The notes under the pieces were generated by a model. It had not been told where the DNA came from. It saw nothing but the letters and a program-made list of their open reading frames with translations, and did not search any database. DNA of 64,000 bases from Neobacillus novalis NBRC 102450. GTDB lineage: Bacteria; Bacillota; Bacilli; Bacillales; Cytobacillaceae. The position numbers were made by a program, and so were the translations under genes. Positions 35,363-45,220 of the stretch are shown here, piece after piece. Every line of letters starts with the position of its first letter. Positions within the stretch are counted from its first letter, which is position 1. The DNA is taken from NCBI RefSeq assembly GCF_001591805.1, contig NZ_BCVP01000011.1, positions 35,014 to 99,013 on the forward strand, written 5' to 3'.

Positions 35363-36361
35363 TTATTTCCCATCATAAAACTCGCCAAGTTTGCCCCATT
35401 CCTCATTCACTTTTAATCCTTGTGCTTCAGCCGCTGCCTTATTGATGACTAGCTTTAAGCTGCTTGGAAGTTCCACAGGAATTTCTGAAGCTTTCTTTTT
35501 CCCCGTTAAAATCTCGGCGGCCATTAATCCGGATTGATAGCCGAGGTCAAAATAGCTGAATCCACTTGCCGCAACGGCACCTTTTTTCATCGAATCAAGC
35601 TCGCCGACGAAAAGCGGAATTTTTTTGCTGTTTGCTACAGCAATGACCGAATCAAGGGCGGTAACAACAGTATTATCGGTTGGAATATAGATGGCATCGA
35701 CTCGACCGACTAGTGACTCGGCTGCCTGCTTAACCTCTGACGTATTCGCAACAGAAACTTCGACTAGAGTAGCGCCTTTTTCTTCCGCTAATTTTTTCAC
35801 TTCTTTCACTTGGACTTCCGAATTTTGTTCCCCGGAATTATAAATCACACCAATTTTTTTGGCTTTTACTTCATCAGTAATAAAATGAATCGTCTTTTTG
35901 GTAGCTTCAGGATGGTTGTCAGTTGTACCGGTAATATTTTCCCCTGGTTTATCAAAAGCCTTTACTAATCCAGCACCAACAGGGTCTGTCACCGATGTAA
36001 AGATAATCGGAATTTTCTTGGTCGCATTTAAGGCAGCCGTTGCACTTGGGGTTGCATTAGCAAAAATCAAGTCTACTTTGTCGCCGACAAAATTCTTGGC
36101 AATTACTTGCGGGTTGTTCGGATCCCCTTGTGCATTTTGATCATCAAATGTTACCTTAATTCCTTTGTCTTTTAAAGCCTTCTTAAAGCCCTCTGTCGCA
36201 GCATCTAAGGACGGATGCGGTGCATACTGGCTTATTCCAACCTTGAACTCCTTATCAGTTCCTCCCTTTTCTGAACCCCCTACTGATTCTTTACTGCCGC
36301 AGCCGGCAAGCAAGAGCATCCCCGCCAAGGCAATTGAAAGTGCTTGAACTTTTTTCTTCAT
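35363..36361 (-). CDS. Lipoprotein substrate-binding protein of a TrpXYZ-type ABC transporter
   Basis: A 332-aa lipoprotein with the lipobox LLLAGC at residues 16-21, followed by a Ser/Gly-rich linker. The remainder (GISQYAPHPSLDAATEGFKKAL; PIIFTSVTDPVGAGLV; GVIYNSGEQNS) is a type I binding protein of the TrpX group (PF04392). These carry aromatic amino acids in Firmicutes by genomic inference; the ligand here cannot be proved. Its position beside hppD/hmgA fits an aromatic amino-acid importer. Confidence 0.88.
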   Translation of the reverse strand: MKKKVQALSIALAGMLLLAGCGSKESVGGSEKGGTDKEFKVGISQYAPHPSLDAATEGFKKALKDKGIKVTFDDQNAQGDPNNPQVIAKNFVGDKVDLIFANATPSATAALNATKKIPIIFTSVTDPVGAGLVKAFDKPGENITGTTDNHPEATKKTIHFITDEVKAKKIGVIYNSGEQNSEVQVKEVKKLAEEKGATLVEVSVANTSEVKQAAESLVGRVDAIYIPTDNTVVTALDSVIAVANSKKIPLFVGELDSMKKGAVAASGFSYFDLGYQSGLMAAEILTGKKKASEIPVELPSSLKLVINKAAAEAQGLKVNEEWGKLGEFYDGK

Positions 36362-36540
36362 TAACCAACATCTCCCTACTATTATTCATTTTTTCAAATG
36401 CAGTAATTTTCTAAAAATTAAATATATTAAAAATTATTCTAGTGTTTTTTGGGTTTAAAAGCAATAGAAATAGCAAAAATATTTTTCCGCTTTAAAGCGA
36501 CATAATCTCCTAAAAAGAAACATATTACCTCCCTTCTTCC

Positions 36541-36572
36541 AAAAAAATGCCTTCTAGCAAGTAGAAGGCATT
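36541..36572 (-). terminator. Terminator after the 42-aa gene
   Basis: AATGCCTTCTA pairs with TAGAAGGCATT around a GCAA loop (plus-strand order), followed by T7 on the minus strand. Confidence 0.85.
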
Positions 36573-36618
36573 GATACATGTATATTAAATTATGAATGGA
36601 GGAACAAAAATATGAATC

Positions 36619-36747
36619 TTACCAATCACGGGTGTTTTCGAGTAATTGATCTATCTCAACTTTTTTCACATTATGAATGCTTTTCTCAGATGTTAGATTT
36701 GTTGTCGCCTCAAGTAATTTGTCGATATCGATTAAAACGATGCCCAT
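36619..36747 (-). CDS. Small hypothetical protein, 42 aa
   Basis: A short gene with AGGAGG upstream of ATG 36747 and a strong terminator 50 bp beyond its stop. The sequence begins MGIVLIDIDKLL and ends QLLENTRDW: an Ile/Leu-rich start and an acidic helix, no signal or membrane segment. The opposite strand also has a short ORF behind GGAGG, but its composition (many Cys, Arg) is unlike a real protein. I do not recognise the family. Confidence 0.6.
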   Translation of the reverse strand: MGIVLIDIDKLLEATTNLTSEKSIHNVKKVEIDQLLENTRDW

Positions 36748-36910
36748 CTCTTCTCTAACCTCCTAAGTTTTTTAGTTGAATATCACTTTAATAAACATTT
36801 CGAACTATTCATGGTAAATACGGGGGTATTTAAGGAAATCAATAGTAAAGAATCAATAAATACAAGTAGTTTTTAAGAAAATAACCAAAAAAATCGGTTT
36901 CTTAATAAGA

Positions 36911-36943
36911 AGAAAAATCCAGCCACCTCAGCTGGATTTTTCT
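36911..36943 (-). terminator. Terminator of the CPA2 antiporter gene
   Basis: AGAAAAATCCAGC pairs with GCTGGATTTTTCT around a seven-base loop, with a T tail on the minus strand. Confidence 0.88.
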
Positions 36944-36947
36944 ATCT

Positions 36948-38108
36948 TTAAGCAGTGTTTTTCATTTCTTTTCGAACTTTCGACTGCTTAAAAAAGTATT
37001 TCATCATCGGCGGAGTAACAAGCGTGGTTACAAGAACGACGATGACTAATATCGAAAATAGTTCTGGACTGATTAACTTCGTCTCTAATCCAATCGTGGC
37101 AATAATTAAAGCAACCTCTCCGCGTGAAACCATGGCCGCCCCAATTCCGAGTGAGTTTCTCCACGAAAAGCGAGCCATTTTCGCCCCAGCTGCTGCACCA
37201 ATTAATTTGGTTAAGATTGCTAGAATACTAAGACCAATAATAAGACCTAAATGCTGCGAAAGACCTGCGAAGCTTGCTTTCACACCGATAGAGGTAAAGA
37301 AAACCGGCACGAAAATCGAATAACCAATTGTTTCTACTTTTTCAACTATTTCATGCTTAAAATTGGTTACACTAATCGCTACCCCGGCAATATAAGCACC
37401 AATGATGGCAGCAACACCTGTTAATTCAGCCACATAGGCAAAAAGGAAACAGATGATTAATGCAGATGATAGGAGCGATTCCGTCACCTTTAACGGGGCA
37501 AACTTCTTTAAGACCCATGGCACAACCTTCCAAGCTACTAAAATAGCACCTCCAAAGAAGAGTACTTTTTCAATAATGACCATACTTAAATTTACATCTC
37601 CGCCTGCCATGCTCATTAAAAACGCTAAGGCAATAATGACGAGCACATCATCAATGACCGCAGCTCCTAAAATGGTCGTCCCTTCTTTTGACTGCATTTT
37701 ATTAAGCTCTTTAAGCGCCTGTACGGAAATACTTACGCTAGTAGCTGACAGCAGCAGTCCTAAAAATATCGCTTCAATTGTCGTCATTTTCAACATGGTT
37801 CCCGCTAAGTATCCAACAAAAAGCGGGACGACTATTCCACTAACGCCCACGAGTGTCGATGCTTTCCCAGAGCGTTTAAATTCATCTAAATCGGTCTCCA
37901 TACCGGCAATAAACATTAACAGTATAACGCCAATTTGACTTAGCTCTTCCAATGTTTTCGTTTCGGAAACGAGCCCCAAAACCGCTGGGCCAAAAATAAT
38001 TCCTACAAGGAGCTTCCCTAAAACAGAGGGCTGGCCAAACTTTACACTAATATCCCCTGCTATTTTAGAAGCAAATAAAATAATCGCTAACTCAAAGATT
38101 AATTCCAT
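36948..38108 (-). CDS. CPA2 monovalent cation:proton antiporter (GerN/NapA type)
   Basis: A 386-aa membrane protein with about twelve segments. The conserved ion-binding region has GAAVIDDVLVII (the DD pair of CPA2 exchangers) and SRGEVALIIATIG near the C-terminus. It has no C-terminal RCK domain. Members move sodium or potassium out against protons, and GerN is used in spore germination. It is transcribed alone, between tandem terminators upstream and one downstream. Confidence 0.88.
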   Translation of the reverse strand: MELIFELAIILFASKIAGDISVKFGQPSVLGKLLVGIIFGPAVLGLVSETKTLEELSQIGVILLMFIAGMETDLDEFKRSGKASTLVGVSGIVVPLFVGYLAGTMLKMTTIEAIFLGLLLSATSVSISVQALKELNKMQSKEGTTILGAAVIDDVLVIIALAFLMSMAGGDVNLSMVIIEKVLFFGGAILVAWKVVPWVLKKFAPLKVTESLLSSALIICFLFAYVAELTGVAAIIGAYIAGVAISVTNFKHEIVEKVETIGYSIFVPVFFTSIGVKASFAGLSQHLGLIIGLSILAILTKLIGAAAGAKMARFSWRNSLGIGAAMVSRGEVALIIATIGLETKLISPELFSILVIVVLVTTLVTPPMMKYFFKQSKVRKEMKNTA

Positions 38109-38140
38109 CTAATCACCATTCCCTTTTTAGAAAATTAAAA

Positions 38141-38168
38141 AGAGCCTGTCACAACATTGACAGACTCT
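38141..38168 (-). terminator. Second of two tandem terminators after the 1,138-aa gene
   Basis: AGAGCCTGTCA pairs with TGACAGACTCT (10 of 11 bp) and is followed by T5 on the minus strand. Confidence 0.75.
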
Positions 38169-38182
38169 TCCCAAAACAATAG

Positions 38183-38231
38183 AAAAAGGCCTGTCAAACC
38201 AAAAGGGCATAATTCCCCCTTGGTGACAGGC
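38183..38231 (-). terminator. First of two tandem terminators after the 1,138-aa gene
   Basis: GCCTGTCA pairs with TGACAGGC, extended inward by ACCAAAAGGG/CCCCCTTGGT, followed by CTTTTTC on the minus strand. It shares its CTGTCA core with the next hairpin. Confidence 0.85.
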
Positions 38232-38296
38232 TCCTCCATTTGACGAACATTAAGTTAACACTTTAATACCATAGTTTATCATCCATTTCAAGCAGA

Positions 38297-41200
38297 TTAA
38301 TCCCACTGTTTTATTTTGCCGATTACCTTTTCCTTTATTTTAGTGATAAAGGTTGATTCTCCCTTCAATGTCTTTTGCTTATTCCATTCATTGAAGCTGG
38401 CAACGGTAATTAAGATTAGACCTGCAACTAATAAATAGAACCACCATGGCATGTGTCCCCAATAGGGTCTCGTTTGCAGAAAAACATTTAATAATAACAC
38501 ACCGGTCCCTACGAAGAAGTATGATTTTATTTGCAGGAACATCCCCGCCAGCATCGATAACAAGGAGAGTGACCCTAGGATAACCGCATCATAAATAGTA
38601 TTGCTCGCTAACCCATCTTGAATTAAGACAAGTGAAACGCAAACTAGGACTCCCCATTGAATTGCTTTCGTTATATTCGAATACCGCCCTTTTAATAGGA
38701 TTCTGATAAAAATAATCAAACCAACAAATGGAAGGACTTGCACTTCCCTTTCCCACAAGGGCGGGATATTTAACCTAGCAATAATTGAATAATAAGGCTG
38801 TAATAAATAGGCGCCTCCAAGGACAGACATAAAGACCGAAAGATTAACGGGAACTCGCTTTCTCTGCATCCAAAAAGAAACAGCAATCAAAACGCCTGGG
38901 AGCGCCTTACTCCATATAGACGGATGCTCAAAAAAGTACATCAGCCAAAAATACAAGAAGGAGACCCCAGTATATCCATCTATTTTAATGTCCGCAAGCT
39001 TTGTTCCACTTTGAAACAGTTTTTTATAAACACTCTGTCCGATTAAGGCCAACAGTATTCCTAACCCGCCAGCTAAAAGCAGTTTTTGGAGTGCTTCCAT
39101 TTCACTTTGGTACGAGAATACAACTGTTGCCATAAAGGTAAGGAATAAGGGAATAAGCCCTACTAAATCCCATTTAATTTTATGCAAATAGAACAGGACA
39201 GCAAAAGTATATCCACAGATGACCATGTACGGCACCCATGTAAACGGATAAATCAATAGCATCGATCCAATTCCAATAATCGAAAATGGTACGATATAAT
39301 AGGCTGTCCGTTTGTTAAATTCCTTCTTGGCTAAAAGTGCAAACATCAGAATAAGACCACTTGTGATTGGAAATTCATACGGTCCAGAAAAGTGAATGTT
39401 TAAATAATCGATTCCTGTTGAAACAGCAAAAAATAAAGTTGTAAAACCTCCATAAAGGAAAACTTTGATTTTCCATTCCTTATTGGCTAATTTTGTACTA
39501 ATTCCATAAGCAAACAATGCCAATATAAAACTATAAATCGAGTCAGTATGATAAACAAACAAGGTAAACACAAGGGCAGCTGGATATATACTGTGACCTG
39601 TCCAGGCAAAAGCATCGGCCAAAACCGAATCTTTTTTCCGGCAAAAGAACGCCGTTAACAGAAGCACGATCGCACTAGTTGTGGCAATTAATGAATCCAC
39701 TGTGCCGCCAAATGGCATTTTCATCCTAATTGCATCAATCAATGAAAAATAGGCTAGCATGGTTGTGATACTGACAAGATATGGAACCCATTTCGTGCCA
39801 ATCTTTTTATATAAATAGTAATACATCCCAATTCCGGCTGCCAATACGATTGGTTGAACCCACAATCGATTGATTGGGCTTACTAGCGCATGGAAAATTG
39901 CCAAAGTATATAATGCCTGGGATATAAAAAATGAAATCCTTTCCAATTCCCTTTCTCCTGCTTTTTTCCAGACAAAGCTCGTCACTAGAACGAGGATTGC
40001 CCCTGATGCAAAATTAATCGCATAACCAAATTCTTCACGGTAGTAAATGAAATTGACATTCATTTCTTCAGCAAAAGCGGCAGTGGAAAGTCCTAGGGCA
40101 CTTGGTAAGACCCATAAGGCAGCTTCCTTATAATAGCTCCTTGTTTCCCTTTTAATGACCAAAAAGGCAATAATCGTAACGAGCAGAAGCATAACCCCTG
40201 CTTCCCACCATTGAAAGTGTGAAACCGCACCCAAAAGTCCGAGGGCCATAATCGCGATTCCTACGTCCTTAGAACTATTCTGAACGATTCTTAAATATTT
40301 GGCTAATGGTACAACCCCAAACACGCTAAACAAGATAAAGCCAGTCAAAAATAATGTAAGTGAAAAGTTTATACTATTAATTGGTTTGACCAGTAAGAGA
40401 ATAGCCTCATAGATGCCTGAAGCGGCAAAAACCGAACTCAAATAGGTAAACAGACGGTTTGGACTGTTATGGGATAGATAAATAAAGTTTACAGCAATGA
40501 TAAAGTAAGCCAGCATTAAGGTAATCGACGGATTGCCTGCTCGAAGCAGAATTCCTTCAAGGGTAATATAAATAAAAGCGAATCCGGAGATCACTGCACT
40601 CGTATATTGAAAAACCTTATCGAGAGAAAATCTTCCATTCATCGACCTTGGAACAAATACTACTCCAAATCCGATTAAAGCGTAGACAACCTCGCCAAAG
40701 TAATTAAGGAAGCTATGCTCGATAAGCTGATAGGCTCCGTAAACAAGCATAACACTAAAAATAAAATGGTATTCCTTTCGCCCGCTGACATACATCATCG
40801 ATAAATATATAACCGCAGTCAATAAAAGGTTAAAGCTGTATAGCACCTCGTTGTTGTATAAAAAAAGCATGAAAATTGTACTAAGGACCAAATTGATTTG
40901 TACATACGGAACAAATTCTTTTGTAAATAATTTGAGTGATTCCCTCTGTCTTACTTGAAGATAGCCAAAAATAAGCGCCGCATTAAATACCGTCATTCCC
41001 AGATAAAAGAAATCAACCTTTAGGTGCAGCCCTGCCAATAAAAAGGCCATCCCCGCAGATAGCGAAACAAAGGTAAACCAGACAAATAGTCTCGAGTTTA
41101 AGTTTTTAGCAAACAGAAAATAAACAATCATTGGAAGAAAGCTGCCAAGCATCCCCAGTAGGTAACGCCCTTCTCCGTTTATCGCTAAATACGAACCTAA

Positions 41201-41704
41201 AAGGCCAAACCATCCAAGTGAAAGAATAAAAATCGGCAAAAATAAACTTCCTAGGACGATAAAGGCAAAGGCTGTTTTATCGATATGCAATACTTTCTTT
41301 GTTAACATTGAAATTCCGTAAAATAATAGAGCTACAAATGCAATCGACCCGCTTTTCATGTAGCTTGTCATGGATTCCCAGTTACTTGTAGCTACGAATA
41401 ACCCGCCTATTAATAAAAAAATAACTCCGATGTTTAACGACCACGTAATGTTCCTTTCACGAACCTCTTCCGGGGTAAGTGTTTTTTTCACTTTTGGCGG
41501 TTCTGGAGGTATCGCCATTTTGATTTGTACATTCGCTTCAGCTGGCAGTGGAATCGCTTCTATTTCTACTAAATCCAAATGGTACTGGTGATGCGCCTTG
41601 GCGACTGTGTCTACAATACCCTCAGATAGGTACCCTTCTTCTCTTAAGGTAAACAGCTCTTGCCTAAAAATCCGTCTATTCGCTTCCCTTTTATTCGGCT
41701 CCAT
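38297..41704 (-). CDS. Giant multi-pass membrane protein, 1,135 aa, SCO7322-like
   Basis: About 30 hydrophobic segments follow a soluble N-terminal domain of about 75 residues (EPNKREANRRIFRQEL; a Pro-rich AIPPEPPKVKK stretch). The repeated regular helices without charged catalytic motifs fit the large uncharacterised membrane proteins of the SCO7322/DUF2157-like group. ATG 41704 follows GGGGGGA; the frame runs to 41719. The gene is transcribed alone, with tandem terminators. Function unknown; size and topology suggest a transporter-like or envelope scaffold role, but this is a guess. Confidence 0.7.
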   Translation of the reverse strand: MEPNKREANRRIFRQELFTLREEGYLSEGIVDTVAKAHHQYHLDLVEIEAIPLPAEANVQIKMAIPPEPPKVKKTLTPEEVRERNITWSLNIGVIFLLIGGLFVATSNWESMTSYMKSGSIAFVALLFYGISMLTKKVLHIDKTAFAFIVLGSLFLPIFILSLGWFGLLGSYLAINGEGRYLLGMLGSFLPMIVYFLFAKNLNSRLFVWFTFVSLSAGMAFLLAGLHLKVDFFYLGMTVFNAALIFGYLQVRQRESLKLFTKEFVPYVQINLVLSTIFMLFLYNNEVLYSFNLLLTAVIYLSMMYVSGRKEYHFIFSVMLVYGAYQLIEHSFLNYFGEVVYALIGFGVVFVPRSMNGRFSLDKVFQYTSAVISGFAFIYITLEGILLRAGNPSITLMLAYFIIAVNFIYLSHNSPNRLFTYLSSVFAASGIYEAILLLVKPINSINFSLTLFLTGFILFSVFGVVPLAKYLRIVQNSSKDVGIAIMALGLLGAVSHFQWWEAGVMLLLVTIIAFLVIKRETRSYYKEAALWVLPSALGLSTAAFAEEMNVNFIYYREEFGYAINFASGAILVLVTSFVWKKAGERELERISFFISQALYTLAIFHALVSPINRLWVQPIVLAAGIGMYYYLYKKIGTKWVPYLVSITTMLAYFSLIDAIRMKMPFGGTVDSLIATTSAIVLLLTAFFCRKKDSVLADAFAWTGHSIYPAALVFTLFVYHTDSIYSFILALFAYGISTKLANKEWKIKVFLYGGFTTLFFAVSTGIDYLNIHFSGPYEFPITSGLILMFALLAKKEFNKRTAYYIVPFSIIGIGSMLLIYPFTWVPYMVICGYTFAVLFYLHKIKWDLVGLIPLFLTFMATVVFSYQSEMEALQKLLLAGGLGILLALIGQSVYKKLFQSGTKLADIKIDGYTGVSFLYFWLMYFFEHPSIWSKALPGVLIAVSFWMQRKRVPVNLSVFMSVLGGAYLLQPYYSIIARLNIPPLWEREVQVLPFVGLIIFIRILLKGRYSNITKAIQWGVLVCVSLVLIQDGLASNTIYDAVILGSLSLLSMLAGMFLQIKSYFFVGTGVLLLNVFLQTRPYWGHMPWWFYLLVAGLILITVASFNEWNKQKTLKGESTFITKIKEKVIGKIKQWD

Positions 41705-41916
41705 TATATCCCCCCACATTCAACCCTTTAATTGTTAACAGATCCTTGCATTTATTAAGCAACTGTCTGTTTTTCCCTCTATAGTGTAATTTTACACTAA
41801 CGTCAAATATTTTCAAGATTTTCTCTAAAAAAATCATTGTAAAAAAATAAAGTTGTATGTTTGAGGGTAAAATCTGTATGATATAAGAATGTTGATATTT
41901 AAAGATGGAGGAAGTT

Positions 41917-42393
41917 ATGCTTACATTTAATGAGAAATTAGCCATTATCGAATCGTTCCCGGAATTAGAAAGAAAGAATGTTTCCCTCGGCCGCTTAAAT
42001 TTTCAATTCCCTAATAGTATTTCGGATAAAAAAAATATTGTTTATCATTTACATCCGAATGGAAATGGCTTTGTCTATGCTGGAAAGTCAGGGGACTATG
42101 AAACGGACGAAAAGGGTTTGGTAAATATCCGTGATTTTTCCGCCGACCAACTAAGAAAATTACTACAATCTGCGATTGAAGGGTTATCACTAATTGAAAA
42201 AACAGCATCTGAGGAAGCAATCATTGGAGATTCATCGGAAGAACGCTGGATTGACGGTGAAAACAATCAGCTAATACTAATAAATGAAAATGAAAGCTGG
42301 AATATCTATTATGGATTAAACCTCGATGCCAGCTTTGATACATACGGGGAAGCAGAAGCGTTTTTGCAGGAAGAGGGCTTTAGTAGAAAATAG
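41917..42393 (+). CDS. Hypothetical protein, 158 aa
   Basis: A cytosolic protein I do not recognise. The first half has a beta-rich segment (NIVYHLHPNGNGFVYAGK) and an acidic C-terminal half (ERWIDGENNQLILINENESW). ATG 41917 follows GGAGGAAG; the frame begins at 41905 within the binding site. It is divergent from the giant membrane protein gene and ends in a strong terminator. Confidence 0.7.
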   Translation: MLTFNEKLAIIESFPELERKNVSLGRLNFQFPNSISDKKNIVYHLHPNGNGFVYAGKSGDYETDEKGLVNIRDFSADQLRKLLQSAIEGLSLIEKTASEEAIIGDSSEERWIDGENNQLILINENESWNIYYGLNLDASFDTYGEAEAFLQEEGFSRK

Positions 42394-42396
42394 TCG

Positions 42397-42438
42397 AAAA
42401 AAGGGGCAGTGCTTGAAATTTCAGCACTGCCTTTTTTT
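42397..42438. terminator. Bidirectional terminator, 158-aa gene and LtaS-like gene
   Basis: GGCAGTGCT pairs with AGCACTGCC; A6 and T7 flank it. The two genes converge. Confidence 0.85.
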
Positions 42439-42541
42439 CATCTCTTTGATTTTCGATAGCCGCCGTCTTCCGCCTCTTTATCTGTACTAGTCCCCTAATG
42501 TATCAAAAAATAAGAGAGAAGAATAAATCTTCTCTCTGTTT

Positions 42542-44500
42542 TTAATTATTTCCGGATGATTTTACCCCTTTGCTTCCTTTAGGGCCTAAATAATTATAAT
42601 TATCTGGATTAATAGGTGTATACCCTTCTGGTTTGTAGAAACGGAGCAAATCTTTATAGACGATTTCATCGGACATCTGAAGCTCAGTATTCACTTTTTC
42701 AGAAATATCCTTACATGATTCAGCATTTTCCAGTAATTCGCCTGTCTCAGATGAGTAGCACTTATCTTTAATCTGAATGACATCTGAAGACACAAAATCA
42801 CCATTTCGGAATAAAGTCCAATTTCGGTGATCCTTAGATAAAAGGTCTGAACCAAACTCCATATAATCCTTGGTATCAATACCTAATAAATGAAGAACCG
42901 TTGGACGGACATCCACTTCACCGCCGACTTGCTTTTGAACGCCACCTTTAACACCAGGAACATGGATAAATAATGGTACGCGCTGTAATTTCGTATTGAT
43001 TTCCGGTGTAATTTCGTCAACACCAAGCACTTTTGCCATTGCTTCATTATGGTTCTCGGATATGCCGTAATGATCACCGTACATCACAATCACAGTATTA
43101 TCATATAAACCATCAGCTTTTAAATCGTTAAAAAACTGTTCAAATGCTTGATCCATGTAATTGGCCGATTGGAAATATTGGTTTACCACCGTATCCCCGA
43201 AATCACCGGCCGGAAAATCTGTGTCGCCCGGATCCATCGCAAATGGGAAGTGGTTCGATAATGAAATGAACTTTGTATAGAAAGGCTGTTTCAAACCTTC
43301 AAGCATCGGCATTGATTCTTTAAAGAATGGTTTGTCCTTCATTCCATAGTTCTTTGTATTTTCATCTGACATGCTATAGTATTCAGAATCAAAAAATTGA
43401 TCATAGCCTAAAGCTTTATACATCACGTTGCGGTTCCAGAACGTTTTGATATTACCATGGAATACAGCAGAATTATAGCCATGGCCTTTTAAAATAGCCG
43501 GTGCAGCTTGGAAGGTGTTCAGAGCCTTATTAACGAATACCGCACCTTGACCCATAGGATATAAAGAGTTTTCCATTAAGAATTCAGCATCTGATGTTTT
43601 CCCTTGTCCTGTTTGATGGTAAAAGTTTTCAAAATAAAAGGTGTTATTATCATGGGCCAAGGAATTTAAAAACGGTGTTGCTTCCTGGCCGTCAGGCAAT
43701 TTATAGTCAATCATAAAGGTTTGGAAGGATTCCATTGATACATAAATCACATTCATCCCTTTTGCTTTACCAAAGTATTCTGAATTTGGTGCAGCATAAT
43801 TAGCTTTCCGATAGTTCTCAACATCGGTAATATCACTGCTGTCAGCCAAAGCACGCTGACTTGAAGATTTTATGTTTTGAATAGCATCATAAATCGTAAA
43901 GTTATAGGCACCAAGATATTTAACTAAGTAATTTCGGTCAAAGGAACGCGAAAGTAACTGTGGACGATCCTTCTCTGCTAAACCTAGATTAAATAAAAAT
44001 GTGGTAATGGCAAACAAAAGCACAATTTTAAATGATTTTCTATTCGTTACCGTAACCTTCTTAAAAACGGTTAATGCTAATGCTATTAAAATAAGGAAAT
44101 CGGTAAAATATAAAATATCAAACGGAGACATTAAAGATAGGGCACTATCTCCGAGTTGACCAGCATTAGTCTTTGTTTGCATTAAAACTGGTACTGTAAT
44201 GAAATCATTAAAGAAACGATAATAGGCTATATTTGCGTACAATAAGAACGATAAAAAGAAATTTATGATAATCATGACCAGTTTTGTACGCTTCTTAAAC
44301 AGCAGGGCGATTCCAAAAAAGAATAGGGCAGAGCTCAATGGGTTAATTAAAAGCAGAAATTTCTGCAGGCTATTATCAATTCCTAGTTTAAATTCAAGTT
44401 GATATGCCGTATAGGTCTTGATCCAAAATAAAACTACGGCAATTGCAAAAAACGTAATATGACTATTGTTTAATTTTTTAGGCAATTTTAGTTTATTCAT
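42542..44500 (-). CDS. Lipoteichoic acid synthase family protein (LtaS-type)
   Basis: A 652-aa protein with five N-terminal membrane segments (1-170), a linker and an extracellular alkaline-phosphatase-like domain. Residue 257 (E of SMESFQ) is the metal Glu and T302 in GQGKTSDAEF is the catalytic Thr. GDHYG carries further metal residues. ALA|D at 217-219 is a likely signal-peptidase cleavage site like that of LtaS. It polymerises glycerol phosphate or acts as primase/stress paralogue (as YfnI, YvgJ, YqgS); which one cannot be told. It is transcribed alone. Confidence 0.92.
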   Translation of the reverse strand: MNKLKLPKKLNNSHITFFAIAVVLFWIKTYTAYQLEFKLGIDNSLQKFLLLINPLSSALFFFGIALLFKKRTKLVMIIINFFLSFLLYANIAYYRFFNDFITVPVLMQTKTNAGQLGDSALSLMSPFDILYFTDFLILIALALTVFKKVTVTNRKSFKIVLLFAITTFLFNLGLAEKDRPQLLSRSFDRNYLVKYLGAYNFTIYDAIQNIKSSSQRALADSSDITDVENYRKANYAAPNSEYFGKAKGMNVIYVSMESFQTFMIDYKLPDGQEATPFLNSLAHDNNTFYFENFYHQTGQGKTSDAEFLMENSLYPMGQGAVFVNKALNTFQAAPAILKGHGYNSAVFHGNIKTFWNRNVMYKALGYDQFFDSEYYSMSDENTKNYGMKDKPFFKESMPMLEGLKQPFYTKFISLSNHFPFAMDPGDTDFPAGDFGDTVVNQYFQSANYMDQAFEQFFNDLKADGLYDNTVIVMYGDHYGISENHNEAMAKVLGVDEITPEINTKLQRVPLFIHVPGVKGGVQKQVGGEVDVRPTVLHLLGIDTKDYMEFGSDLLSKDHRNWTLFRNGDFVSSDVIQIKDKCYSSETGELLENAESCKDISEKVNTELQMSDEIVYKDLLRFYKPEGYTPINPDNYNYLGPKGSKGVKSSGNN

Positions 44501-44603
44501 TTCTATATTCTCCTCTCACTTACCAATTAAGCTTCGGTAAACGAACCTCAATTACTATATCACATTTTCATAGAAAATAAAAACATAAATCATGCCATTT
44601 TCT

Positions 44604-44632
44604 GTCTTATGTACAGCAATAATTTATGTCAA
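44604..44632 (-). promoter_or_regulatory. Possible promoter of the LtaS-type gene
   Basis: On the minus strand a perfect TTGACA (44627-44632) with TAAGAC (44604-44609) 17 bp on. The -10 is poor. The rest of 44501-44921 holds a weak TGGCA/TGCCA hairpin near 44672 and nothing else I can name. Confidence 0.45.
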
Positions 44633-44921
44633 TATTCAAGTTAATTCGACAGAAATGAAAATTCTTGATGGCAAGTCTGCCATATTTTTTGTGTGGGTCA
44701 TGTGTGGACAAGCCAGTTTCAATCATCATTAATATAAGACGACGAAAGTAAGAAAAAGTTTCACCTACTATTCATTTGCTAATTATCATAAACCTGAACC
44801 TTTTTCTATGCAATATGAATTTAGCCTTATTTTTACAGAAAAATGGAACAAACTAATAATAGGAAGAAAGATGGTTGGATAACCGCAATGAAGAAAAATG
44901 TCCTGAAAGGGGATTAAAAGT

Positions 44922-45110
44922 ATGCCGAGAATTAGACCCGAATTTACAAAGAGCCCATATTTTGTTGATGAGCCTGGAAATTGGCATTTAAAGGCAGGGG
45001 CTCCAAAAGAACTGCAAATGGAGTTGGAAAATTATCTAAACAGCCTTGAAGTCCTAGCTGATCCCGGATCCATGAATGGTGTGGAAATTGATTATCCCTA
45101 CAACCGTTAA
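44922..45110 (+). CDS. Small hypothetical protein, 62 aa
   Basis: Start at ATG 44922 with AAAGGGG about ten bases before. The sequence (MPRIRPEFTKSPYFVDEPGN, then a helix LQMELENYLNSLEVL) has no signal or membrane segment. It is followed 110 bp on by another small gene, also starting MPR. I do not recognise either. Confidence 0.6.
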   Translation: MPRIRPEFTKSPYFVDEPGNWHLKAGAPKELQMELENYLNSLEVLADPGSMNGVEIDYPYNR

Positions 45111-45220
45111 AATGAAAAGAATATATAATAGAAGAAGGCGGTTACACCACTTTCATTTTGGCACTTCCAAATGAATTTTAATTCTTCGTTTGGATAAGTT
45201 AAGCAAAAGGAGTGAGGAAA

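Noticed and set aside
36612..36758. Plus-strand 48-codon ORF opposite the 42-aa gene
   Set aside because: It has a GGAGG site but its composition (many Cys and Arg, no typical helix pattern) and lack of a plus-strand terminator speak against it.
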